Source: WTFY01 sp964614915 (GTDB lineage Bacteria; Pseudomonadota; Gammaproteobacteria; UBA4575). Taken from it: a DNA stretch of 64,000 nucleotides. This document shows, piece after piece, positions 19,227 through 27,746 of this stretch. Within the stretch, counting starts at the first letter, position 1. Each line of letters begins with the position of its first letter. The notes beneath the pieces were generated by a model. The model was given only the letters and a program-made list of their open reading frames with translations, did not search any database and had not been told where the DNA came from. Where the stretch lies: contig CAZTNC010000003.1 in NCBI GenBank assembly GCA_964614915.1, positions 1-64,000 of the forward strand, given 5' to 3'. The position numbers and the translations under genes were made by a program.

Positions 19227-20252
19227 CTAGAACCGGACCGGCGTTTTTCCGGGCTCGCCGGCTTGCTCCCTGACCAGCCGCGGGACCAGATAGCCCGGCA
19301 GCCGTGCCGCCACCTCTTTCATGATCGCGCAGGCGGTGGATTCATCGACATCAAAATGCATGGCGCCTTGCACCTTGTCCAGCAGGTGCAGGTAGTAGGG
19401 CAGCACGCCCGCATCGAACAGACGCTCGGACAGGGCAATCAAGGTGTCCGCATCGTCGTTGATATCTCGCATCAGCACGCTCTGGTTCAGCACGCAACAC
19501 CGTGCCGCGGACAACGTCCGCAGTCTCTTCTGGAGTCCGTGATCGAGTTCGCGCGGGTGGTTGACGTGCAGTACGACCACGATGTTCAGCTCGCTGGCGT
19601 TGATCCAGTCCAGCAGTTCGTCATTGATTCGGGCAGGAATCACCACGGGCAGGCGCGTGTGCACACGCAAACGCCTGATGTGCGGGATGGCCTGCAGTTG
19701 ACTGACCAGCTGTGCGAGTTCGCGGTCGGCAAGGACCAGCGGATCCCCGCCACTGAGGATGACCTCCTCGATGCTCGAGTCAGCAGCAATCTCGTCGAGG
19801 GCCGAACGCCAGGCATCCCCCCTGGGGTTTTGCAAGGCATAAGGGAAGTGGCGGCGAAAGCAGAAGCGGCAGTGGATCGCACAACGGCTGGTCGCAAGCA
19901 AAAGGGCACGTCCGTGGTATTTTTTTAACAGGCCCGGGCTTTTGGCACTGGCCAGGTCACCGACCGGGTCGGTGCCGTACCCGACGGCCTCTTGCTCCTC
20001 GAGGGCATGCGGCAGGACCTGCAGCAGTAGGGGGTCGTGCGGGTCCGATTTCTGCATGCGCCCGACGTAGCTCCAGGGGACCCGCAGCGGGAACTGCCGG
20101 TCAGCCGCGTCGCTGGCCGAAAGCTGGTCGGCATGCAGTTCGAGTGCCTTGCAAAGCGCGTCGATGCTTGTGATGGAGTCCCTGTACTGCCGCTGCCAGG
20201 TGGTTTCTGAAGCGAGATGGAGCCGTGCTAGACTTGTGCGCTTTGATTGCAT
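19227..20252 (-). CDS. epmB: EF-P beta-lysylation protein EpmB (lysine 2,3-aminomutase)
   Basis: A radical-SAM enzyme that converts (S)-alpha-lysine to (R)-beta-lysine for attachment to EF-P. The Fe-S motif CxxxCxxC is at Cys124, Cys128 and Cys131 (CAIHCRFC), followed by the LSGGDPLVL segment. The reading frame stays open far upstream, but the ATG at 20252 (MQSKRTSLARL) gives the normal 341 aa length. Its start codon faces that of efp across only 21 bp, so the promoters must lie inside one another's coding regions. Confidence 0.92.
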   Translation of the reverse strand: MQSKRTSLARLHLASETTWQRQYRDSITSIDALCKALELHADQLSASDAADRQFPLRVPWSYVGRMQKSDPHDPLLLQVLPHALEEQEAVGYGTDPVGDLASAKSPGLLKKYHGRALLLATSRCAIHCRFCFRRHFPYALQNPRGDAWRSALDEIAADSSIEEVILSGGDPLVLADRELAQLVSQLQAIPHIRRLRVHTRLPVVIPARINDELLDWINASELNIVVVLHVNHPRELDHGLQKRLRTLSAARCCVLNQSVLMRDINDDADTLIALSERLFDAGVLPYYLHLLDKVQGAMHFDVDESTACAIMKEVAARLPGYLVPRLVREQAGEPGKTPVRF

Positions 20253-20273
20253 GTTCTGAGAGGCGATGAACCA

Positions 20274-20843
20274 ATGGCTTCCTATAATACCAATGAATTC
20301 CGTGCCGGCCTGAAGCTGATCCTGGACGGTGATCCCTATGCCATCGTTGAGAACGAGTTTGTCAAACCCGGCAAGGGACAGGCATTCAACCGCGTCAAGT
20401 TGCGCAACCTGAAAACCGGGCGAGTCATCGACCGTACCTTCAAATCCGGCGAATCCGTCGAGGGTGCCGACGTGGTGGATACGGACATGCAGTACCTGTA
20501 CAACGATGGCGGACACTGGCATTTCATGGATCCCGTGTCCTACGAGCAGTATGCTGCACCCCAGGCGGTGGTGGGTGAGGCCGCACTCTGGCTGAAGGGT
20601 CAGGAGACCTGCTGTATAACCCTGCTGGATGGGCAACCCTTGGCCGTGACACCTCCCAATTTTGTCGAGCTGCAGATCACGGAGACCGACCCCGGTGTGC
20701 GAGGGGACACGGCCACGGGCGGGGTCAAGCCGGCGACCCTGGAGACCGGTGCCGTGGTCAAGGTGCCCCTGTTCATTGAGGAAGGGGAAGTGCTGCGGAT
20801 CGATACGCGTACCGCAGAGTACGTCTCGCGCGTAAAAGAATGA
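20274..20843 (+). CDS. efp: translation elongation factor P
   Basis: EF-P relieves ribosome stalling at polyproline stretches. The 189 aa protein has the KOW-like N domain and two OB domains. Lys34 in KPGKGQAF is the residue that receives beta-lysine, and both modifying enzymes EpmA and EpmB flank the gene. The ATG at 20274 (MASYNTNEF) follows a GAGAGGCGA ribosome-binding site. It overlaps epmA by 4 nt (ATGA). Confidence 0.97.
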   Translation: MASYNTNEFRAGLKLILDGDPYAIVENEFVKPGKGQAFNRVKLRNLKTGRVIDRTFKSGESVEGADVVDTDMQYLYNDGGHWHFMDPVSYEQYAAPQAVVGEAALWLKGQETCCITLLDGQPLAVTPPNFVELQITETDPGVRGDTATGGVKPATLETGAVVKVPLFIEEGEVLRIDTRTAEYVSRVKE

Positions 20844-21835
20844 CGCAGGATACGGCGATCGTAGCCGATACTGTCCCTGTGGGACCTGACCGCAGGGCGC
20901 ACCGCTCACCCGGATTTGCACAGATCCAGAAGGCGCGTGCACGCCTGTACGCTCAGGTACGTGAATATTTCAAGTCCAGGCGCGTGCTGGAAGTGGAAAC
21001 CCCGGCCATCCATCGTACCACTGCGACCGACCCGCACATCGACAGCGTCAAGGTCACCTGTAACGGGCAACCGCATTTTCTGCATACCTCGCCCGAGTAC
21101 GCGATGAAAGGATTGCTGGCCAACTTGGGGTGCGATATCTACCAGCTGTGCAAGGTGTTCCGGGACGGGGAATCCGGGCGTTTCCATCATGCGGAATTCA
21201 CGATGCTGGAGTGGTATCGCATGCACTGGAGCTACCGGGACCTGATGAAGGAAGTGGATTCCCTGGTCAGGCACTTGCTGAGGGACAGTCTCCCCCTGAA
21301 GGCGTCTAGGTTTGTCGGTTTTCAGGAGCTCTTCCGCCAGTACTGCGGCCTAGATCCCTGGTCTGCCAAGCGAGAAGACTACCGGGATGCCTGCCGGCAG
21401 GCCGGCCTGTCGCTGCCCGCACGGTGGTCGGTCGATGCCTACCAGGCACTGCTGCTGGATCACGTGATCGCCACCCGCCTGCCCGGGGATTGCCTGATCT
21501 TCGTCTATGATTTTCCGCCGGCACAGGCCAGCCTGGCAAGAATCAACGACCAGCTAAGGGCCGAGCGTTTCGAACTTTATGTCGGCGGGCTGGAGCTTGC
21601 CAACGGCTACCAGGAGCTGGTCGATGCGAACGAGCAGCGCCGGCGCTTCGAGGTCGACAACCACAAGCGCAAGGCGCTGGGCAAGGAGTTGCTGGAGCCG
21701 GACCTGGAGTTGATCGCGGCTCTCGAGCAGGGATTGCCGGACTGTGCCGGGGTAGCCATGGGCATGGATCGCCTGCTGATGCTGGCCACGGGAGTGGACG
21801 ATATCAGGAAACTTCGGATGCCGGCGGTTGAGTAA
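20840..21835 (+). CDS. epmA: EF-P--(R)-beta-lysine ligase EpmA
   Basis: A class II lysyl-tRNA synthetase paralogue (also called PoxA/GenX) lacking the anticodon-binding domain; it joins beta-lysine to Lys34 of EF-P. The class II motifs are visible: VLEVETPAIH (motif 1), FRDGESGRFHHAEFTMLEWY (motif 2), and GVAMGMDRLLML (motif 3). At 331 aa it is the EpmA length, well short of LysS. It is coupled to efp and overlaps the convergent psd by 32 nt. Confidence 0.95.
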   Translation: MTQDTAIVADTVPVGPDRRAHRSPGFAQIQKARARLYAQVREYFKSRRVLEVETPAIHRTTATDPHIDSVKVTCNGQPHFLHTSPEYAMKGLLANLGCDIYQLCKVFRDGESGRFHHAEFTMLEWYRMHWSYRDLMKEVDSLVRHLLRDSLPLKASRFVGFQELFRQYCGLDPWSAKREDYRDACRQAGLSLPARWSVDAYQALLLDHVIATRLPGDCLIFVYDFPPAQASLARINDQLRAERFELYVGGLELANGYQELVDANEQRRRFEVDNHKRKALGKELLEPDLELIAALEQGLPDCAGVAMGMDRLLMLATGVDDIRKLRMPAVE

Positions 21836-22685
21836 TGCCGGCGCGTCCCAGCAGCTGACCCATCTTCACGGGCTGCTGTTCTCGAAGGCCGGGGTGCCAT
21901 TCAACCGTGGGCGATTCAAAGGCGATGATTGCCGTGGAGCCCATGTGGAAGATGCCCAGCTCATCGCCCTTGCTGAGTTTCAGGCCTGAATACTTTTTCC
22001 GTTGAAGTGTCCGGTTATTCGCGGGCGTGACCAGTCCTTCCCAAGCCATCTCGATCGCTGCAACGTTCACCGCACCCACCATCACGACCGCCATCCATCC
22101 AATCTCGGTTTCGAAGATCGAGATCACGCGCTCGTTGCGGGTATACAGGTTTTCCACGACTTCGGCCGAGTAGGGGGCAACGCTGAAGAGTCTCCCGGGC
22201 ACATACACCATCTCCTTCAATACCCCGTCCAGAGGCATGTGCACGCGGTGATAGTTCCGTGGCGACAGGTAGATCGTTGCAAACTTGCCACGCTCGCATA
22301 AACGACCGTACTCGCAGGCATTTCCCAGCAGGTCGCGCATGGAAAACCAGCGCCCCTTGGCCTGGACCGCACGGTGGCTTGCATAGTCGGAGATCTGGCT
22401 GATGCGCCCGTCGGCAGGACTGACAATAACATCGGCGCCTGGTGCGATGGGACGCGCGCCGGGGATCAGCTCGCGTGTGAAAAAGTCATCGAAACTTGCA
22501 TAGTCTTCGGGATGGGCATGGCGGGCTTCCTGCATGTCCACATCGAAGGCACGTACGAACATGCGGATCGCGGGATTTTTCAAAGGCGTTTTAAGGCGCG
22601 TGGCCCAGAAAGTCACGCGCGATACGAGGTGGTGGGGAAACAGGCGGAACAGCCACCCCTTGCAATGCTTCCACACGGTATTCAT
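21804..22685 (-). CDS. psd: phosphatidylserine decarboxylase proenzyme
   Basis: Makes phosphatidylethanolamine at the inner membrane. The self-cleavage site reads FHMGSTAI, an MGST variant of the common LGST; Ser becomes the pyruvoyl group. The conserved SPADGRI and YHRVHMP segments are present. The ATG at 22685 (MNTVWKHCKGWLF) gives 293 aa, the usual size; the frame extends further upstream without homology. In E. coli psd also lies near the EF-P modification genes. The last 32 nt overlap the end of epmA. Confidence 0.94.
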   Translation of the reverse strand: MNTVWKHCKGWLFRLFPHHLVSRVTFWATRLKTPLKNPAIRMFVRAFDVDMQEARHAHPEDYASFDDFFTRELIPGARPIAPGADVIVSPADGRISQISDYASHRAVQAKGRWFSMRDLLGNACEYGRLCERGKFATIYLSPRNYHRVHMPLDGVLKEMVYVPGRLFSVAPYSAEVVENLYTRNERVISIFETEIGWMAVVMVGAVNVAAIEMAWEGLVTPANNRTLQRKKYSGLKLSKGDELGIFHMGSTAIIAFESPTVEWHPGLREQQPVKMGQLLGRAGITQPPASEVS

Positions 22686-22734
22686 CAGCGTCCCTGTTGA
22701 GTCTAATAAATCTTCAGTGTCCTGGCATGACCTG

Positions 22735-22923
22735 TCATGACCCGGGTCTAGGGTCCAGGTGTTGCGAGACAACACGTTCCGGTGACTCCAGATCGGGATT
22801 CGCTTTCGGATACATCCCGTTAAAAAGAGCCATGCAAACCGTGAAACCTGCAATTGCCAGCAGCATATAGATGTCTCGCCAGATCGTTTTGCGGGTCGTG
22901 GGATGCTTTAAAACAGGGCTCAT
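22735..22923 (-). CDS. small single-pass membrane protein, unknown
   Basis: A possible 62 aa protein, MSPVLKHPTTRKTIWRDIYM..., with one hydrophobic helix (residues about 19-37, YMLLAIAGFTVCMALFNGMY) and an acidic, proline-containing tail. I do not recognise a family. It lies between psd and the GDCCVxC gene on the same strand. The upstream start at 22998 would overlap that gene and looks wrong. Coding status is plausible but unproven. Confidence 0.45.
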   Translation of the reverse strand: MSPVLKHPTTRKTIWRDIYMLLAIAGFTVCMALFNGMYPKANPDLESPERVVSQHLDPRPGS

Positions 22924-22951
22924 GACCGCAGCATTGTAATACCTTTTAAGG

Positions 22952-22976
22952 CCGGACATGGAGGGCCGGTGTCCGG
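22952..22976 (-). other. hairpin after the GDCCVxC gene
   Basis: CCGGACA and TGTCCGG form a perfect 7-bp stem with an 11-nt loop in the short gap after the GDCCVxC stop codon. It is not followed by a run of T on the minus strand, so it may be a Rho-dependent or processing element rather than an intrinsic terminator. Confidence 0.35.
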
Positions 22977-22987
22977 GTCTAAAAGCC

Positions 22988-23197
22988 CTAGTGGTCACAA
23001 TTTCTGTGACCGCGCTGTACAGGCGGACAAGGGACGGAGCCGTATGAGCAAAACACGCAGCAGTCGCCTGATTTTGGCTTTAGCATTTCGTGACAGTGTT
23101 TGCATTCGTAGAACCACAAGCAGGCACTATCCGGCATGCTTTCGACCTCTTTGGCGCCGCAAGCCGGACAAGTCAGTTCAGATTCTAAGATTGTCAC
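22988..23197 (-). CDS. GDCCVxC-domain small Cys-rich protein
   Basis: A 69 aa protein with CPAC (10-13), a single Cys26, CKHC (32-35), then GDCCVFCSYGSVPCPPVQ near residues 45-61. The last motif matches the small family known as GDCCVxC domain-containing (seleno)proteins, some of which use Sec and some of which occur near mercury-resistance genes; this copy has Cys throughout. Function is unknown; metal or thiol chemistry is a fair inference. The start is a GTG with no strong ribosome-binding site. No mer genes are in the window. A perfect palindrome lies 16-34 nt upstream of the start. Confidence 0.75.
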   Translation of the reverse strand: MTILESELTCPACGAKEVESMPDSACLWFYECKHCHEMLKPKSGDCCVFCSYGSVPCPPVQRGHRNCDH

Positions 23198-23212
23198 AAA
23201 TGCTGAAATTTT

Positions 23213-23231
23213 CCCTTGTTTGAAACAAGGG
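23213..23231. promoter_or_regulatory. perfect 19-bp palindrome, candidate operator
   Basis: CCCTTGTTTGAAACAAGGG has 9-bp arms around one central G. It lies between the start of the GDCCVxC gene and aroC, in the likely promoter region of the former. The single-base centre makes a dimeric repressor site more likely than an RNA hairpin, although a 6-bp stem with a 7-nt loop is also possible. No regulator gene is adjacent. Confidence 0.5.
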
Positions 23232-23351
23232 TATCACCAAAGTCATGCCCGCTAGAAACCGTGGGTACTGCGAAAAGCGAAATTCAAACCGGGACACTGC
23301 CATGGGAGATGACCCGGACAGTCCTTTTACCGGAAATGTTATGATTGGCGG

Positions 23352-24452
23352 ATGCCCGGCAATACGTATGGAAAATTATTCACAGTCACTTCCTTTGGCG
23401 AAAGTCATGGAAGTGCGATCGGCTGCATTGTCGATGGCTGCCCCCCAGGTCTGGAACTGGAGGCCTCGGACCTGCAGGTTGATCTCGACAGGCGGCGCCC
23501 CGGCAAGACGCGCCATACCTCGCAGCGGCGCGAACCGGACCAGGTCGAGATCCTGTCCGGCACCTTCGAAGGCCGCACCACCGGCACGCCCATCGGCCTG
23601 ATCATCTACAACCAGGATGCGCGCTCCAAGGACTACAACAATATCAAGGAGAAGTTTCGCCCGGGCCATGCGGACTACACCTACCTGAAAAAGTACGGTC
23701 GGCGTGATTACCGCGGCGGCGGTCGTTCTTCGGCGCGAGAGACTGCCATGCGGGTGGCCGCGGGTGCAATTGCAAAAAAATGCCTGAAGCAGGGATCCGG
23801 CATCGAGATTCGAGGCTACCTTTCGCAACTGGGCCCGATTGAAATCGAGCACAAGGACTGGGAGGCTGTGGAGGCCAACCCCTTCTTCTGCCCAGATGCG
23901 GACAAGGTTGCGGAACTCGAAAACTTCATGGACGGGCTTCGCAAGCAGGGGGATTCGACCGGCGCCCGGGTGACGGTGGTTGCCAGCGGCATGACCCCGG
24001 GGCTGGGAGAGCCCGTATTTGACCGTCTGGATGCCGATATCGCCCATGCCATGATGAGCATCAACGCGGTCAAGGGCGTGGAGATCGGAGCCGGATTCGG
24101 GTGCGTGGGACAGATGGGCAGCCAGTGCCGCGATGAGATGAGCCCGGAGGGATTTCTCTCCAACAACGCGGGCGGGGTGCTGGGCGGCATCTCCACCGGC
24201 CAGGATCTTTGGGTCAGCGTGGCGTTCAAGCCGACGTCAAGCATCCGCATACCCGGAAAAACCGTCGATGTCCGGGGCGAAGCCACGGAAATTGCCACGA
24301 CCGGACGCCATGATCCCTGTGTGGGCATCCGCGGTGTGCCGATTGTCGAGGCAATGCTTGCCCTGGTCGTCATGGACCATGTGCTTCGCCACCGCGCACA
24401 AAACCTCGATGTGGACTGTGCCACACCGGATATCCCGTCTTCGGTGCCCTGA
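23352..24452 (+). CDS. aroC: chorismate synthase
   Basis: Final step of the shikimate pathway: converts EPSP to chorismate using reduced FMN. Signatures GESHGSAIGCIVDGCPPG (residue 16 on), RPGHADYTYLKKYG and GGGRSSARETAMRVAAGA are present; 366 aa is normal. The chorismate feeds trpFBA, encoded 10 kb further on. The ATG has no clear Shine-Dalgarno at the usual distance. The 120 bp between the palindrome and this gene hold no other gene. Confidence 0.97.
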   Translation: MPGNTYGKLFTVTSFGESHGSAIGCIVDGCPPGLELEASDLQVDLDRRRPGKTRHTSQRREPDQVEILSGTFEGRTTGTPIGLIIYNQDARSKDYNNIKEKFRPGHADYTYLKKYGRRDYRGGGRSSARETAMRVAAGAIAKKCLKQGSGIEIRGYLSQLGPIEIEHKDWEAVEANPFFCPDADKVAELENFMDGLRKQGDSTGARVTVVASGMTPGLGEPVFDRLDADIAHAMMSINAVKGVEIGAGFGCVGQMGSQCRDEMSPEGFLSNNAGGVLGGISTGQDLWVSVAFKPTSSIRIPGKTVDVRGEATEIATTGRHDPCVGIRGVPIVEAMLALVVMDHVLRHRAQNLDVDCATPDIPSSVP

Positions 24453-24499
24453 GCGCCCGGCGGGCAACTGAACCTGTAACGGCCTGATCTGGAACAAGT

Positions 24500-25693
24500 A
24501 TGCTGTCCGGACAGCAACAGTCTGCAAGGCGCAGAAGGCACGCCACGGTCTATTTCTTCTACTACGCGACGCTCGGCGCGCTGCTTCCGTACTGGAGCCT
24601 GTACCTGAAGCACCTCGATTTCAATGCCCGCCAGATCGGCGAGCTTTCCGCCGTGCTTTTGGCGACCAAGATCATCGCACCAACGATATGGGCGTACATT
24701 GCAGACCACACCGGTCAGCGCATGCGGGTCACCCGCTACGCCGTGTTCGCGGGGATATGCGTGTTTGCCCTGGTGCTTCCCGTGCGCGAGTACTGGACCA
24801 TGCTGCTGGTGTTGGTGGGCTTTGGGTTTTTCTGGAATGCGGCCTTGCCCCAGTTCGAGGCCACCACCATGAATTTTCTGGGAAAGGACCGGTATCAGTA
24901 CGGGCGCGTGCGGCTCTGGGGTTCGATCGGGTTCTTGGTTTCCGTGCTGGTGCTGGCGCTGGTGGTGCGCGATGAAGGGATTCGGTTCCTGCCCTGGGCG
25001 ATCCTGGTGATCCTGTCGAGTATCTGGCTGAGCATGTTGCGTGTGCAGGACGCACCCACCCTTGGTCACGCAACCCAGAACGCTTCATTGCTGGGTACCT
25101 GCTGGCAGGCGCCGGTCATCGCCTTGTTGCTGGCTGCGTTTTTGATGCAGATGAGCCATGGTGCCTATTACACGTTTTTCAGCATCTACCTGGAGGATCT
25201 GGGATATACGCGAACCGCGGTGGGTCAACTGTGGATGCTGGGAGTGGTTGCCGAGATTGGGTTGTTCCTCATGGTGTACCGGCTGCTGTCAAATTTTGGC
25301 GCGCCGCGCCTGCTGGGCATGGCCATGCTGCTGACCGCGCTTCGCTGGTGCCTGATCGCCATGTATGCGGACAACCTGCCTGTACTGTTGCTGGCCCAGT
25401 TGCTGCACGCGGCCTCCTACGGGCTGTTTCATGCCGCAGCGATCTGCATGATCGATGACTACTTCCCGGGATCGCTGCAAGGCCGTGGCATGGCGCTTTA
25501 TTCCAGTGTCAGCTTTGGCCTGGGAATTTCGCTAGGCAGCCTAGTGAGCGGGTATACTTGGAGCGCCGTCGGCGCCTCCGAGGTTTACCTGCTGGCGGCC
25601 GGCATGGCTGCCTTCGCGCTGCTTCAGTATTTGTGGCTGGGGGAGCGCGGCGCAGTCTGGAATGAGCGACACAGGCCCGCAGGATCACGATGA
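24500..25693 (+). CDS. MFS transporter, HcaT / 3-phenylpropionate-permease-like
   Basis: A 397 aa major facilitator with about twelve hydrophobic helices. The N-terminus YFFYYATLGALLPYWSLYLK and the loop PTIWAYIADHTGQRM resemble the MFS_1-like group that includes HcaT and nucleoside:H+ symporters. The substrate is unknown. It lies between aroC and leuC and its TGA overlaps the leuC ATG (ATGA), so it is read as the first gene of the leucine operon. Confidence 0.82.
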   Translation: MLSGQQQSARRRRHATVYFFYYATLGALLPYWSLYLKHLDFNARQIGELSAVLLATKIIAPTIWAYIADHTGQRMRVTRYAVFAGICVFALVLPVREYWTMLLVLVGFGFFWNAALPQFEATTMNFLGKDRYQYGRVRLWGSIGFLVSVLVLALVVRDEGIRFLPWAILVILSSIWLSMLRVQDAPTLGHATQNASLLGTCWQAPVIALLLAAFLMQMSHGAYYTFFSIYLEDLGYTRTAVGQLWMLGVVAEIGLFLMVYRLLSNFGAPRLLGMAMLLTALRWCLIAMYADNLPVLLLAQLLHAASYGLFHAAAICMIDDYFPGSLQGRGMALYSSVSFGLGISLGSLVSGYTWSAVGASEVYLLAAGMAAFALLQYLWLGERGAVWNERHRPAGSR

Positions 25694-27081
25694 TGGACAA
25701 CGACACCTTGTATGACAAAGTCTGGAGAAGTCACAGCGTACATGAGCGCGATGACGGCATGACGTTGCTGTACATCGACCGGCATCTGGTGCACGAGGTG
25801 ACATCGCCGCAGGCATTCGAGGGCCTGCGGATGGCCGGGCGGGCCCCCTGGCGCAGGGATTCTATCCTCGCTACTGCAGACCACAACGTGCCGACCACGG
25901 ATCGAAGCCAGGGGATCGAGGATCCCATCTCCAGGAGGCAGGTCGAAACGCTCGATGAAAATTGCAGGGATTTCTCGATCACGCAGTTCCCGATGCTGGA
26001 CGTGCGCCAGGGGATCGTGCACGTGATCGGCCCCGAGCAGGGCGCCTCGCTGCCGGGCATGACCATCGTGTGCGGCGATTCGCACACCTCCACCCACGGC
26101 GCGCTGGGCGCGCTTGCCTTTGGCATCGGGACTTCCGAGGTGGAACACGTGCTCGCGACCCAGTGCCTGCTGCTGAAAAAATCGAAGAACATGCAGATCC
26201 GGGTGGACGGCAGACTGCCTCCTGGTGTGACCTCCAAGGACATCATCCTTGCCATCATCGGGCAGCTGGGTACGGCCGGGGCCACAGGCTACACGGCGGA
26301 ATACGCAGGGGCTGCGATCCGCACGCTCTCCGTGGAAGGGCGCATGACGATGTGCAACATGTCCATCGAAGCGGGTGCGCGTGCCGGCATGATCGCCGTC
26401 GACGATACCACCCTGGAGTATGTCGCCGGTCGACCGTTCGCACCCCAGGGAGCCATGTGGGACCAGGCACAGGCCTACTGGCAAACTTTGAGAAGCGATG
26501 ACGGGGCGAAGTTTGATGCCGTGGTGCAACTCGATGCCAGCGATCTCAAGCCGCAGGTCACCTGGGGGACCTCCCCGGAGATGGTGACCACGGTCGATGG
26601 CGTCGTCCCGCAGGACGACAGTGCGGATCACCGAAATGCGCTGCAGTACATGGGCCTGCAGCCCGGAACCCCGATCGAGGACATCGAGATCGACAAGGTG
26701 TTCATCGGTTCGTGCACCAATTCCCGGATCGAGGACCTGCGCGAGGCGGCCGGGCTGATTCAGGACCGCTGCGTGGCTGACAATGTCAAGCTGGCCATGG
26801 TGGTGCCGGGTTCGGGACTGGTGAAGCGACAGGCCGAAGAAGAGGGCCTGGACCGGATTTTCAAGTCGGCCGGGTTCGAGTGGCGCGAGCCGGGCTGCTC
26901 GATGTGCCTGGGCATGAATGCGGACCAGCTTGAGCCGGGTGAGCGTTGTGCGTCCACCTCCAACCGGAATTTCGAGGGGCGCCAGGGCAAGGGCGGTCGC
27001 ACCCACCTGGTGAGCCCGGTGATGGCCGTGGGCGCAGCCCTGCACGGACATTTCGTCGATGTCAGGAAGTGGATGTCATGA
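25690..27081 (+). CDS. leuC: 3-isopropylmalate dehydratase large subunit
   Basis: With LeuD, isomerises 2-isopropylmalate to 3-isopropylmalate in leucine synthesis. The 4Fe-4S ligands are in GSCTNSRIEDLR and CSMCLGMN, and the aconitase signature GERCASTSNRNFEGRQG is present; 463 aa. Two adjacent ATGs (25690, 25693) could serve as start. It overlaps leuD by 4 nt. Confidence 0.97.
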   Translation: MMDNDTLYDKVWRSHSVHERDDGMTLLYIDRHLVHEVTSPQAFEGLRMAGRAPWRRDSILATADHNVPTTDRSQGIEDPISRRQVETLDENCRDFSITQFPMLDVRQGIVHVIGPEQGASLPGMTIVCGDSHTSTHGALGALAFGIGTSEVEHVLATQCLLLKKSKNMQIRVDGRLPPGVTSKDIILAIIGQLGTAGATGYTAEYAGAAIRTLSVEGRMTMCNMSIEAGARAGMIAVDDTTLEYVAGRPFAPQGAMWDQAQAYWQTLRSDDGAKFDAVVQLDASDLKPQVTWGTSPEMVTTVDGVVPQDDSADHRNALQYMGLQPGTPIEDIEIDKVFIGSCTNSRIEDLREAAGLIQDRCVADNVKLAMVVPGSGLVKRQAEEEGLDRIFKSAGFEWREPGCSMCLGMNADQLEPGERCASTSNRNFEGRQGKGGRTHLVSPVMAVGAALHGHFVDVRKWMS

Positions 27082-27716
27082 GACCCTTCACTCGCCTCGA
27101 GACCACTTTGATGCCGCTTGACCGCAGCAACGTGGATACGGATGCCATCATTCCGCAGCAGTACCTGAAGTCGGTTAAGCGCACGGGTTTCGGAAAGTAC
27201 TTGTTTGACAACTGGCGCTACCTGGACCCTGGCACCCTCGACACGGACCCCGGACAACGTCGCACCGACCCGGACTTCGTCCTCAACCAGGACACGCACG
27301 CAGGGGCGGAGGTGTTGCTGGTGCGCGATAACTTCGGTTGCGGGTCTTCGCGCGAACATGCCGTGTGGTCGCTGCTGGACTATGGCTTTCGGGTAGTGAT
27401 CGCCTCGAGCTTTGCCGATATTTTTTGCAGCAACAGCTATAAAAACGGCCTGCTGCCGATTACCCTGCAGGCAGCGGAAGTCGACGATCTGTTCAACCAG
27501 GTCGAACAAGACCCCGCATACGTCTGTACGGTGGACCTGGAGAAGCAGGTCGTACAGGATCAGAACGACAGGGTTTTTTCTTTCGAAATCAGTGCGTTTC
27601 ACAAGCACTGCCTGCTGAACGGTTATGATGAGATCGATATCACGCTGCAGCACGAAGACAAGATCAGGGACTACGAGAGCCGGATGAAGCAGGCCTGTCC
27701 CTGGCTGTTTCCCTGA
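27078..27716 (+). CDS. leuD: 3-isopropylmalate dehydratase small subunit
   Basis: The swivel domain that completes the LeuCD active site. LDRSNVDTDAIIPQQYLKS and DNFGCGSSREHAVW are the family motifs. The ATG at 27078 sits on the leuC stop (ATGA) and gives 212 aa; the longer open frame upstream is the out-of-frame shadow of leuC. Confidence 0.96.
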   Translation: MRPFTRLETTLMPLDRSNVDTDAIIPQQYLKSVKRTGFGKYLFDNWRYLDPGTLDTDPGQRRTDPDFVLNQDTHAGAEVLLVRDNFGCGSSREHAVWSLLDYGFRVVIASSFADIFCSNSYKNGLLPITLQAAEVDDLFNQVEQDPAYVCTVDLEKQVVQDQNDRVFSFEISAFHKHCLLNGYDEIDITLQHEDKIRDYESRMKQACPWLFP

Positions 27717-27746
27717 CATTTTTGGCAACTGGATTTTTACTGACTC

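Noticed and set aside
23816..25069. 417-codon open frame on the minus strand
   Set aside because: Spans two real plus-strand genes (aroC and the MFS gene) and has shadow-like composition.
25624..27051. 475-codon open frame on the minus strand
   Set aside because: Antisense shadow of leuC.
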